NCBI GenBank assembly: GCA_021647535.1
Contig: JAKIUO010000151.1
Location: 1 to 7,199, forward strand
Direction of reading: 5' to 3'
Length of the DNA: 7,199 nt
DNA from: Hyphomicrobiaceae bacterium
GTDB lineage: Bacteria; Pseudomonadota; Alphaproteobacteria; Rhizobiales; JAKIUO01
Positions 1 to 5,635 of this stretch are shown here, in pieces (position 1 is the stretch's first letter; every line of letters starts with the position of its first letter). The notes under the pieces were generated by a model. The model worked only from the letters and a program-made list of their open reading frames with translations. It was not told where the DNA came from and did not search any database. The position numbers and the translations under genes were made by a program.

Positions 1-567
1 GTCGAGCGCAATCGCAAGAAAGAAGCCGAGCGCGCCAAGGATAATCTTATACCCTTCAGGCGAGGTGAGCGCCGCCCCGATAAAGGCATTCCTGGCACGC
101 TGGCCGGCGTTGTTGATTATTTGCAGGAGCGTTGGTCGAAAAAGGGCAATAAGTTCGCCTTTGCCGCCTTTTCTGATGCCAGAGCGCAATATGAACTGGT
201 GATGTTTTCCGAAACGCTCGAAGCGACACGCGAGCTTTTACAGCCCGGCGAAGTGGTCTTGCTGAAGGTTTCTGCTGACCCCGAAAGCGAAAATATGCGC
301 TTGCGGCTATTGTCTGCCGAGCCGCTCGATCAAGCGGCAGGACGCCTGCAAAAAGGCGTGCAGCTCACCATAGACAAGGAAACAGCCTTTCCTGAAATTG
401 CTGAACGCCTCAATATTGGCGGCAATGGCCGTTTGCGCCTCGTTTTGCGCCTTGAGAATATGGGCAAGGATGTCGTCATCAATATCGAACGCGGCCTTGA
501 TACTTCACCGCGACAGGCCAGTGCGCTAAGGGTGCTCCCCGGCGTGCGCGAGATGAAGGATATTTAA
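1..567 (+). CDS. dnaE: DNA polymerase III alpha subunit, C-terminal part (5' end outside window)
   Basis: This is the last 188 codons of the replicative DNA polymerase catalytic subunit; the reading frame is open from base 1 and ends at TAA 565-567. The polymerase, PHP and finger domains lie upstream of the window, so only the C-terminal region is visible. What can be seen is the OB-fold segment: GTLAGVVDY followed by QERWSKKGNKFAFAAFSD (about residues 31-59 of the fragment), which matches the family's usual 'R-x-S-K-x-G-N-x-x-A-F-x-x-x-S-D' stretch, then YELVMFSETLEATRELLQPG, and the 'SAEPLDQA' segment. The tail with RLRLVL and VLPGVREM matches the C-terminal domain seen in alphaproteobacterial DnaE, which in this family contacts the tau subunit. 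TTG 121 is not the true start, because conserved sequence runs through it. The last codons contain the Shine-Dalgarno sequence (GAAGGA, 555-560) of the next gene. Identity is based on recognition of the family, not a search. Confidence 0.93.
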   Translation, partial: VERNRKKEAERAKDNLIPFRRGERRPDKGIPGTLAGVVDYLQERWSKKGNKFAFAAFSDARAQYELVMFSETLEATRELLQPGEVVLLKVSADPESENMRLRLLSAEPLDQAAGRLQKGVQLTIDKETAFPEIAERLNIGGNGRLRLVLRLENMGKDVVINIERGLDTSPRQASALRVLPGVREMKDI

Positions 568-568
568 A

Positions 569-880
569 ATGACTGATAAGCTGAAACGTGAATTCGACGT
601 ATCTATGTTTGAAATTTATCAAAGAGCCAAAAATGAAGTGAAATATACAGCTCATCGCTTTTATCAATTGCTTGACGACCATGGTGGCATTGGGACTGCT
701 AAAATGCTGATAAGCTCAGATAATGTGTCTGATGGGTATGTTGCTTTGTGGGAAAAGGAAAGACTGGACTTGACTGTGGAGGCGATGATCCTCGCTAAAG
801 ACGAATTTCATCCATTGTTTACGCCAGAAGAATTGGAAATTTGTAGAAAAAGGTTAAAGGAATATGGTTTCAGGGAGTAG
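569..880 (+). CDS. Small conserved-looking protein of unknown function downstream of dnaE
   Basis: This gene encodes 103 residues of unknown function. It starts at ATG 569, one base after the dnaE stop, with GAAGGA at 555-560 and an 8-base spacer, so it is probably co-transcribed and translationally coupled with dnaE. The protein is soluble and charged, without signal peptide, membrane segment or cysteine pair. The N-terminal half (FEIYQRAKNEVKYTAHRFYQ) should be helical. The middle has HGGIGTAKMLI and SDGYVALWEKERLDLTVEAM, and the end LFTPEELEICRKRLKEYGF. I have the impression of having seen similar small proteins annotated as hypothetical in diverse bacteria, but I cannot name a domain. A hand count over 601-840 gives about 40% GC, clearly lower than dnaE, and AGA, AGG, TTA and ATA codons are used that dnaE hardly uses. 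This may mean acquisition by transfer. No catalytic motif is recognisable and I assign no function. Confidence 0.82.
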   Translation: MTDKLKREFDVSMFEIYQRAKNEVKYTAHRFYQLLDDHGGIGTAKMLISSDNVSDGYVALWEKERLDLTVEAMILAKDEFHPLFTPEELEICRKRLKEYGFRE

Positions 881-912
881 TTTTTTTGTCGATGTAAAGC
901 GGAAGAAATATT

Positions 913-956
913 GTCCCCTCTCCCCCGAGGGGAGAGGGTTAGGGAGAGGGGGTAAC
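913..956 (+). repeat. G/C-rich hairpin repeat, copy 1 (REP-like)
   Basis: The copy contains perfect 10-base arms, CCCTCTCCCC at 916-925 and GGGGAGAGGG at 929-938, around the 3-base loop CGA. A further GGGAGAGGGG (942-951), joined by TTA, could pair with the left arm instead, so two alternative hairpins are possible. Repeats of this general CCCTCTCCCC...GGGGAGAGGG type are familiar as dispersed intergenic elements in many proteobacteria. A copy after a gene end can act as a transcription terminator or mRNA stabiliser, but that role is inferred here. Confidence 0.8.
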
Positions 957-1039
957 GCCAAGAAGAGATCGCTCCGGTTCAGTTGGTAATCTTTGTGTTC
1001 TTACGGCAATTTAAGTTCATGACGGGTTTTGAAATACTG

Positions 1040-1082
1040 ACCCCCCTCTGCCCAACCCTCTCCCCGTCTGGGAGAGGGGGTG
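1040..1082 (-). repeat. G/C-rich hairpin repeat, copy 2, inverted relative to copy 1
   Basis: The reverse complement of this stretch aligns with 914-953 almost base for base. Shared blocks are CCCCTCTCCC, GGGGAGAGGGTT and AGAGGGGG, with differences confined to the loop (CGA against AGAC), two substitutions in the TTAGGGAGA/TTGGGCAGA part and one extra G. Its own hairpin uses CCCTCTCCC at 1056-1064 and GGGAGAGGG at 1070-1078 around a 5-base loop. The head-to-head arrangement with copy 1, about 85 bases apart, resembles the paired REP units (BIMEs) of enterobacteria. Confidence 0.78.
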
Positions 1083-1100
1083 GAACACTCAAAAACAGGC

Positions 1101-1129
1101 TTGCTTTCTGGTTCGGGCGCGCTTATAAC
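1101..1129 (+). promoter_or_regulatory. Predicted sigma-70 (RpoD) promoter for rpsB
   Basis: TTGCTT at 1101-1106 and TATAAC at 1124-1129 are separated by exactly 17 bases. The -35 box keeps the TTG core favoured by alphaproteobacterial housekeeping promoters. Transcription would start near 1136 and give an rpsB leader of about 134 nucleotides. It lies just after repeat copy 2, so the repeats stay outside the rpsB transcript. Confidence 0.65.
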
Positions 1130-1192
1130 CCGCTTCATCACACACGCGAAACAAATGCAGGGTTTTTCTGTTGCTTTCGAGCGACTTTAGAA

Positions 1193-1260
1193 CCTGACCG
1201 GTGACACGGGAAATCTCGTGTTTTTTTATTTTCGCGGCGGATTAACCGGACAAACAGGAG
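1193..1260 (+). promoter_or_regulatory. Possible long-range leader pairing that masks the rpsB ribosome binding site
   Basis: CCTG (1193-1196) and CCGGT (1198-1202) can pair with CAGG (1255-1258) and ACCGG (1245-1249). The resulting helix has an asymmetric internal loop (one base against ACAAA) and encloses the T-run hairpin. It would hide the rpsB Shine-Dalgarno sequence AGGAG (1256-1260). In E. coli, S2 represses its own rpsB-tsf mRNA through the leader. Whether this structure plays that part is inference from hand pairing only. Confidence 0.3.
1205..1227 (+). terminator. Hairpin plus T7 run in the rpsB leader (attenuator-like)
   Basis: CACGGG (1205-1210) pairs with CTCGTG (1215-1220), one pair being G-U, around the loop AAAT. 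Seven T follow directly at 1221-1227. This has the form of a weak intrinsic terminator and sits inside the predicted rpsB leader, between promoter and start codon. It might attenuate rpsB transcription or stop readthrough from upstream. The stem is short, so termination would be partial at best. Confidence 0.5.
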
Positions 1261-1269
1261 ACTTATAAC

Positions 1270-2109
1270 ATGGCTTTGCCAGAATTTTCCATGCGCCAGC
1301 TGCTTGAGGCTGGTGTGCATTTTGGTCATCAACCCCATCTCTGGAACCCTAAAATGGGGCCTTATATATTTGGAGCGCGTAACAGTATCCACATTATGGA
1401 TCTCTCGCAGACCGTTCCTTTGCTGCATCAGGCACTTGTTAAAGTTTCTGACGTTGTTGCTGGTGGCGGGCGCGTTTTGTTCGTTGGCACCAAGCGTCAG
1501 GCTTCTGATATTGTTGCCGACAGTGCCGAGCGCTGCGCACAATATTACATTAATCATCGCTGGCTTGGTGGCACGCTGACCAATTGGAAAACCGTTTCCA
1601 ATTCGATCAGACGCCTGAAACAGATCGAAAACACGCTGAGCGGTGATGGATCGGGTCAGACCAAAAAAGAACTGCTGCAAATGACCAGAGAGCGCAACAA
1701 GCTTGATCGTGCGCTGGGCGGCATTAAAGATATGGGCGGCGTTCCTGATCTTTTGTTCATCATTGACACCAATCGCGAAAGTCTGGCTCTGGCCGAAGCG
1801 CGCAAGCTTAAAATTCCGGTGATCGCCATTATTGATAGCAATTGCAATCCTGATGTCGCTGATTATCCGATTCCCGGCAATGATGATGCAGGTCGGGCCA
1901 TTGGTCTTTATTGCGATCTGATTTCGCGCGCTGTGCTCGATGGCATTGAGCGTTCACAGGTCACAGGTGGTAAGGATCTGGGCTCTCAGGTTGATCCCAA
2001 GTTCGAAGAGCCTGCTTTGGTCGCAGAAGCACCTGCAAAGGTTGAACCGGCTGCTGCAGAAAGCAAGCCAGTAGAAGCAGAAGCGACTGCGGACACTGCC
2101 AAAAGCTAG
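1270..2109 (+). CDS. rpsB: 30S ribosomal protein S2
   Basis: The gene encodes a 279-residue small-subunit protein that sits between the head and body of the 30S particle and is needed for loading S1. The start is ATG 1270, with AGGAG at 1256-1260 and a 9-base spacer. Both family signatures are visible: the N-terminal block LLEAGVHFGH (11-20) followed by WNPKMGPYIFGARNSIHIMD (25-44), and the central block PDLLFIIDTNRES (159-171) with KIPVIAIIDSNCNPD (181-195). HRWLGGTLTNWKT (96-108) is also as expected. E. coli S2 has about 240 residues; the extra length here is a C-terminal tail from about residue 240, rich in Ala, Glu and Pro and low in complexity, as is common in alphaproteobacteria. It has its own promoter and a structured leader and is followed by tsf after a hairpin. 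Identification is secure. Confidence 0.98.
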   Translation: MALPEFSMRQLLEAGVHFGHQPHLWNPKMGPYIFGARNSIHIMDLSQTVPLLHQALVKVSDVVAGGGRVLFVGTKRQASDIVADSAERCAQYYINHRWLGGTLTNWKTVSNSIRRLKQIENTLSGDGSGQTKKELLQMTRERNKLDRALGGIKDMGGVPDLLFIIDTNRESLALAEARKLKIPVIAIIDSNCNPDVADYPIPGNDDAGRAIGLYCDLISRAVLDGIERSQVTGGKDLGSQVDPKFEEPALVAEAPAKVEPAAAESKPVEAEATADTAKS

Positions 2110-2162
2110 GTAAAGCGTTAGCTTAAGACGAACCGAGGTTTTTACGAGCCTCATAATTCTAC

Positions 2163-2204
2163 AAAAGGGGCGTTGTGCAAAAAAAAAGCGCAACGCCTCG
2201 TTTT
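2163..2204 (+). terminator. Strong stem-loop between rpsB and tsf
   Basis: GGGGCGTTGTGC (2167-2178) pairs with GCGCAACGCCTC (2188-2199) over 12 positions, two of them G-U, around a loop made of nine A. AAAA (2163-2166) can extend the stem with TTTT (2201-2204) past one bulged G. The T tract after the stem is only four long, so on the + strand it is probably a partial terminator or a stabilising 3' end. E. coli also has a terminator-like attenuator between rpsB and tsf, which supports the reading. Confidence 0.65.
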
Positions 2205-2246
2205 GGGGATTGAAACATTAAATTCGGGGATGACAGGAGATTATTC

Positions 2247-3176
2247 ATGGCGACGATTACTGCAGGATTGATCAAGGAATTGCGCGATAAAACCGGCGCA
2301 GGCATGATGGACTGCAAAGCAGCCCTTAAAGAAAATGACGGTGATCTGGGGGCCGCTGCTGATTGGTTGCGCACCAAGGGTATCGCCAAAGCGGATAAAA
2401 AAGCCAGCCGTATTGCTGCCGAAGGTCTGGTTGGGGTCGTTTCCAGCGGCACAAGCGCGGCTATGGTTGAAGTTAATTCGGAAACCGATTTCGTCGCCCG
2501 TAATGACGACTTTCAGGAAATGGTTCGCACGGTTGCCAAGGTTGCCGCCGATAATGAAGGCGATTTCGACAGGCTTTCAAAAGCCTCTTATCCTGGCTCT
2601 GAGCATAATGTTGCTGGTTTCATCAAGGAAATGGTTGGCACCATTGGCGAGAATATGTCAGCGCGCCGCTCAACCGCTTTGAGCGTCGATAAAGGCATTG
2701 TGGCTTCTTATGTGCATAATGCCATTGCCGATGGCCTTGGTAAAATCGGTGTGCTGGTGGCACTTCAATCCGACGGCGACGCGGACAAGCTGGAAGCCAT
2801 TGGCAAACAGATCGCCATGCATGTGGCGGCGACCTCGCCCTTGTCTTTGAGCAAGGATGATCTCGATCCTGACGTGGTGGCTAAAGAACGTTCCATTTTG
2901 ATCGAGGAAGCCAAAGAGTCTGGCAAGCCCGAGAATATCATTGAAAAAATGGTTGATGGACGTATGCACAAATTCTTTTCCGAAGTGGTGTTGCTGTCGC
3001 AAAGCTTTGTCATCAACCCTGACCTTTCCGTTGAAAAAGCCCTTAAGGAAGCCGAAGAGAGTGTCGGCTCACCTATTAAGCTGGTGGCTTTTGAGCGCTT
3101 TGCGCTTGGTGAGGGCATCGAGAAAAAAGAAGAAGACTTCGCTGCCGAAGTCGCCGCAGCGGCCAGCGGAAGCTAG
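2247..3176 (+). CDS. tsf: Translation elongation factor Ts
   Basis: EF-Ts is the cytoplasmic guanine nucleotide exchange factor that releases GDP from EF-Tu. The 309-residue product starts at ATG 2247, with AGGAGA at 2235-2240 and a 6-base spacer. The N-terminal UBA-like domain holds the first signature, LRDKTGAGMMDCKAAL (12-27). The second signature, EVNSETDFVARNDDF (75-89), contains the Asp-Phe pair (81-82) that in E. coli (Asp80, Phe81) enters EF-Tu and disturbs the magnesium site. The two core subdomains follow, with KIGVLVALQSDGD in the middle and SPLSLSKDDLDPDVVAKER before the coiled-coil part. Length is normal for proteobacteria (about 280-310), and the last residues are Ala-rich. It lies 137 bases behind rpsB with a stem-loop between, and is followed by another terminator-like hairpin, so rpsB-tsf may form one transcription unit. 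Confidence 0.98.
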   Translation: MATITAGLIKELRDKTGAGMMDCKAALKENDGDLGAAADWLRTKGIAKADKKASRIAAEGLVGVVSSGTSAAMVEVNSETDFVARNDDFQEMVRTVAKVAADNEGDFDRLSKASYPGSEHNVAGFIKEMVGTIGENMSARRSTALSVDKGIVASYVHNAIADGLGKIGVLVALQSDGDADKLEAIGKQIAMHVAATSPLSLSKDDLDPDVVAKERSILIEEAKESGKPENIIEKMVDGRMHKFFSEVVLLSQSFVINPDLSVEKALKEAEESVGSPIKLVAFERFALGEGIEKKEEDFAAEVAAAASGS

Positions 3177-3191
3177 GTTCGTATGGAATTT

Positions 3192-3228
3192 AAAAAGGCC
3201 GCTTCGTTTGATCGGAGTGGTCTTTTTT
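3192..3228 (+). terminator. Predicted intrinsic terminator after tsf
   Basis: GGCCGCTTC (3197-3205) pairs with GGAGTGGTC (3214-3222), using three G-U pairs, around an 8-base loop. Six T follow at 3223-3228, and AAAAA at 3192-3196 can extend the stem into them. It starts 15 bases after the tsf stop, where a terminator of the rpsB-tsf unit is expected. The wobble pairs weaken it, and some readthrough into pyrH is plausible. Confidence 0.6.
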
Positions 3229-3267
3229 CTTGCCTTCAATTCCCTACTGAACTCACAGGTGACTGAA

Positions 3268-3996
3268 ATGACAGATATAAAACCGGTTAGCGACTGGAAG
3301 CGCGTTCTTCTCAAATTGTCGGGTGAGGCGCTGATGGGAGATCTGGAGTTTGGCATTGACGTGGCGACTGTGGATCGCTTTGCCACCGATATTGGCAACA
3401 CCGTAAAGGCGGGAACCGAGCTGGCGGTTGTCGTTGGTGGCGGCAATATTTATCGCGGCATGGCAGGCGCTGCGGCCGGGATGGATCGGGCCAATGGCGA
3501 TTATATGGGCATGTTGGCGACTGTCATGAATGCGCTGGCTTTGCATAATGCGCTGGAGCGCCAGGATATTCCGGCCCGTGTTTTGTCGAGTATTCCCATG
3601 CCGAGCGTTTGTGAACCGTTTATTCGGCAAAAAGCCATTCGCCATCTAAAAAAGGGCAGGGTGGTGATCTTTGCGGCAGGCACCGGTAATCCGTTCTTTA
3701 CAACAGATACCGGGGCGGCTTTGCGCGCCATTGAAATGCAGTGCGATGGTCTGGCCAAGGCGACGCAGGTTGATGGCGTCTATTCGGCAGATCCGAGGAC
3801 AGACCCTGATGCGACACGTTATGAACGCGTCACCTATGGAGAGGTTCTGGCCAAAAATCTACAGGTCATGGATGGCGCCGCCATTGCGCTGGCCCGTGAC
3901 AATGAGCTGCCAGTGGTTATTTTTTCCCTGCAAGAAGAGGGCAATATCACACGGGTGCTGCACGACGCTCTCACCAATACGATTGTTCATTCTTAG
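3268..3996 (+). CDS. pyrH: UMP kinase (uridylate kinase)
   Basis: PyrH phosphorylates UMP to UDP with ATP, an early step of pyrimidine nucleotide synthesis. The bacterial enzyme belongs to the amino acid kinase family and is a hexamer controlled by GTP and UTP. The start chosen is ATG 3268 (AGGTGA at 3256-3261, 6-base spacer), which gives 242 residues, the usual length. The frame is open further upstream to 2941, but that part overlaps tsf and has no conserved sequence. Motifs visible: LLKLSGEALMGD (14-25, phosphate-binding Lys and Gly), VVVGGGNIYRG (54-64), DYMGMLATVMNALAL (78-92), AAGTGNPFFTTDTGAALRA (136-154, UMP and metal site), KATQVDGVYSADP (164-176) and MDGAAIALARDNELPVVIFS (201-220). 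No clear promoter of its own is visible in the 91 bases before it, so it probably depends on readthrough from tsf or a promoter inside tsf. Confidence 0.98.
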   Translation: MTDIKPVSDWKRVLLKLSGEALMGDLEFGIDVATVDRFATDIGNTVKAGTELAVVVGGGNIYRGMAGAAAGMDRANGDYMGMLATVMNALALHNALERQDIPARVLSSIPMPSVCEPFIRQKAIRHLKKGRVVIFAAGTGNPFFTTDTGAALRAIEMQCDGLAKATQVDGVYSADPRTDPDATRYERVTYGEVLAKNLQVMDGAAIALARDNELPVVIFSLQEEGNITRVLHDALTNTIVHS

Positions 3997-4014
3997 GTTG
4001 GTTCGCCTCTCATT

Positions 4015-4054
4015 TTGTCATCTTGGCTGACAAGTTCCAAAAAGGGGACCCTTT
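4015..4054 (+). other. Two small inverted repeats after pyrH
   Basis: TTGTCA (4015-4020) and TGACAA (4028-4033) form a 6-base stem with a 7-base loop. AAAGGG (4041-4046) and CCCTTT (4049-4054) form a compact palindrome next to it. Neither is followed by a T run, so this is not a standard intrinsic terminator. They lie between the pyrH stop and the predicted frr promoter, and could be a weak transcript end or a protein-binding site. Confidence 0.3.
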
Positions 4055-4057
4055 AGG

Positions 4058-4086
4058 TTGAACGAAGCGGGACGGCGGCTTATACC
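4058..4086 (+). promoter_or_regulatory. Predicted sigma-70 promoter for frr and the genes behind it
   Basis: TTGAAC (4058-4063) and TATACC (4081-4086) are separated by exactly 17 bases, a good match to the housekeeping consensus. Transcription would begin near 4093 and give a leader of about 123 nucleotides before frr. The rest of this gap (4093-4200) has three GATC sites (4120, 4129, 4173) and an A/T-rich near-palindrome at 4124-4139, but no clear second promoter. Confidence 0.6.
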
Positions 4087-4215
4087 TGTTTGGAAAACAA
4101 CTGCAAAATTCTTATTCGTGATCAAAATGATCGTTTTGGGTTCGGCACTCTTTTTCTTATGCTTGACCGTTTGATCACCAAAGCGCCTTGAACTTCATTT
4201 TAGGAGAGACAAACC

Positions 4216-4779
4216 ATGACCGGCAATAGTTTTGACCCCAAAGATCTTGAGCGTCGCATGGAGGGCGCTTTTACTGTCCTGAAATCCGAATTTGCTGGCC
4301 TGCGGACCGGTCGGGCCAGTGCCTCCATGCTTGATCCGATCACCGTGGATGTTTATGGCAGCTCCATGCCGCTCAACCAGGTCGCCAATATTTCAGTGCC
4401 GGAATCGCGTATGCTTTCGGTGCAGGTCTGGGACAAGGGACAGGTTAATGCTGTGGAAAAAGCCATACGTGAGTCGGGCCTTGGTCTTAACCCAATGATC
4501 GATGGGCAAAATGTGCGTATCCCCATTCCTGAACTGAACGAAGAGCGTCGGGCAGAGCTTGTCAAGGTTGCTGGGAAATATGGAGAGCAGGCCAAGATTG
4601 CCGTGCGCAATGTGCGCCGCGATGGCATGGAAGCGCTCAAAGCCATGGAAAAAGACGGTGAGATCGGCAAGGATCTGCATCATGAGCATGGCGAAACCGT
4701 GCAAAAGCTGACAGATAAAACCATCAAGGATATTGATGAAGCCCTGCAACATAAGGAAAAAGAAATCATGCAGGTCTAG
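4216..4779 (+). CDS. frr: Ribosome recycling factor
   Basis: RRF, with EF-G, splits the post-termination 70S ribosome. The 187-residue product starts at ATG 4216 (AGGAGA at 4202-4207, 8-base spacer), and its length is typical (185 in E. coli). Expected motifs are present: FAGLRTGRASASMLDPI (26-42), YGSSMPLNQVANISVPESR (47-65), AIRESGLGLNP (83-93), RIPIPELNEERR (101-112) and AVRNVRRDG (129-137). The last includes the Arg (134) equivalent to functionally critical Arg132 of E. coli, and the C-terminus is the usual KEKEIMQV. One local deviation is seen at 152-161, where KDLHHEHGET stands in place of the usual acidic and Arg-rich stretch (E. coli EDDDRRSQDD). The frame is intact across it, and QKLTDKTI follows normally. 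It has a predicted promoter of its own, so its expression may be uncoupled from pyrH. Confidence 0.98.
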   Translation: MTGNSFDPKDLERRMEGAFTVLKSEFAGLRTGRASASMLDPITVDVYGSSMPLNQVANISVPESRMLSVQVWDKGQVNAVEKAIRESGLGLNPMIDGQNVRIPIPELNEERRAELVKVAGKYGEQAKIAVRNVRRDGMEALKAMEKDGEIGKDLHHEHGETVQKLTDKTIKDIDEALQHKEKEIMQV

Positions 4780-5120
4780 TTATTCCTTATAGAAATCTGT
4801 TCAGGTCTCTTAATTTGGTGTAGAATCGAGTGATGTGTCCCACCGAAACAAGCGTTTGCCCTAGCAAAGAAGATCCCTTGATGACCACTCTGGAAAATAG
4901 TGAAGAGCGCTATGAGACCAAAAGTCAGGTTCCACGCCATGTCGGCATCATTATGGATGGCAATGGGCGCTGGGCCAAGGCGCGTGGGCTGAAACGCTAT
5001 GAGGGGCATAAAAAAGGCATTGAAAGTGTGCGTGCAGCTGTGCGTTACGCCGATGAGAACGGCATTTCTTATCTCTCACTCTTCAGCTTTTCGTCAGAAA
5101 ACTGGTCGCGACCTTTTCAG

Positions 5121-5123
5121 TAA
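5121..5123 (+). other. Premature in-frame TAA inside uppS
   Basis: The codons around it read Arg-Pro-Phe-Gln-TAA-Ile-Ser-Asp-Leu-Met. E. coli UppS has Arg-Pro-Ala-Gln-Glu-Val-Ser-Ala-Leu-Met at the same numbered positions, so the stop stands exactly on Glu81. GAA to TAA is one transversion. The nearest in-frame restart is ATG 5136, whose upstream bases show no Shine-Dalgarno sequence, so efficient reinitiation looks unlikely. Confidence 0.95.
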
Positions 5124-5620
5124 ATCAGCGATCTGATGGGCTTGTTGAAGTTTTTTATCCGCCGTGACCTGGCCTCCCTCGATAAAGAAGGTGTGCAGAT
5201 CCGGGTGATCGGTTCTCGCAAGGGCATCGACCCGGAGATCTTGAAACTGCTGGATGGCGCGCAGGCCCAGACGAAAAACAACAAAAGGCTCGTGCTGATT
5301 ATTGCCTTTAATTATGGCTCACGCGAAGAGATCACGCGGGCAGCCAGACATATTGCGCAAAAAATTGAAAAAGGTGAACTTCGTTCAGAACAGATTGATA
5401 GCGAGCTGTTTGAAAACCATCTTGATACGGCAGGCATCCCCAGCCCGGATTTACTGATCCGCACCAGTGGAGAAATGCGCCTCAGCAATTTCCTGCTCTG
5501 GCAATGCGCCTATTCCGAGCTGGTATTTCTGGATGGGTACTGGCCGGACTTCAACAATGAGATGTTTGAAAAAGCCTTGGTTGAATATAAAAATCGTGAC
5601 CGGCGATTTGGCGGTCTGCA

Positions 5621-5627
5621 AGAAAGG
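5621..5627 (+). promoter_or_regulatory. Ribosome binding site that supports the TTG start of cdsA
   Basis: AGAAAGG lies 8 bases before TTG 5636, inside the end of uppS. It is the best ribosome binding site near this junction and supports TTG rather than a later codon as the cdsA start. Confidence 0.55.
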
Positions 5628-5635
5628 TCCAGCGG

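Larger units (their letters stand above)
881..1269. other. Intergenic region with paired hairpin repeats, rpsB promoter and leader
   Basis: This 389-base stretch between the small gene and rpsB has no convincing gene. It begins with a run of seven T (881-887) directly after the stop codon, without a clear hairpin before it. It then holds a G/C-rich hairpin repeat (about 913-956), a plain spacer of about 85 bases in which I see nothing, the same repeat in opposite orientation (about 1040-1082), a promoter (1101-1129) and an rpsB leader of about 130 bases with a hairpin plus T run (1205-1227). Short open frames here run through the low-complexity repeats and lack ribosome binding sites. Confidence 0.8.

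Noticed and set aside
913..1082. CRISPR array
   Set aside because: Only two copies, in opposite orientation, each a self-complementary element; no regular spacers and no cas genes.
983..1204. 73-residue open frame on the + strand in the gap before rpsB
   Set aside because: It runs through the inverted repeat and the rpsB promoter, starts without a ribosome binding site and has low-complexity, unprotein-like sequence.
1138..1680. 180-residue open frame on the - strand over the start of rpsB
   Set aside because: It is antisense to conserved S2 codons and to the leader; no recognisable domain and no ribosome binding site.
2941..3267. Upstream extension of the pyrH frame to ATG 2941
   Set aside because: This part overlaps tsf out of frame and shows no conserved sequence; ATG 3268 has a good ribosome binding site and gives the normal family length.
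4799..4826. Possible promoter before uppS with TAGAAT at 4821-4826 as -10 box
   Set aside because: No acceptable -35 box at 16-18 bases upstream; uppS can be read from the frr promoter.
4830..4880. Earlier uppS start at GTG 4830 or ATG 4833
   Set aside because: It would add 16-17 residues with no family similarity; ATG 4881 gives the usual distance to the catalytic DGNGRW motif. Not fully excluded, because no candidate start has a strong ribosome binding site.
5121..5123. Alternative genetic code (TAA read as an amino acid)
   Set aside because: dnaE ends with TAA at the expected place, and no other gene in the window contains an internal TAA.
5100..5140. Frameshift as the cause of the broken uppS
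   Set aside because: Conserved sequence on both sides of the TAA is in the same frame, so this is a nonsense codon without insertion or deletion.
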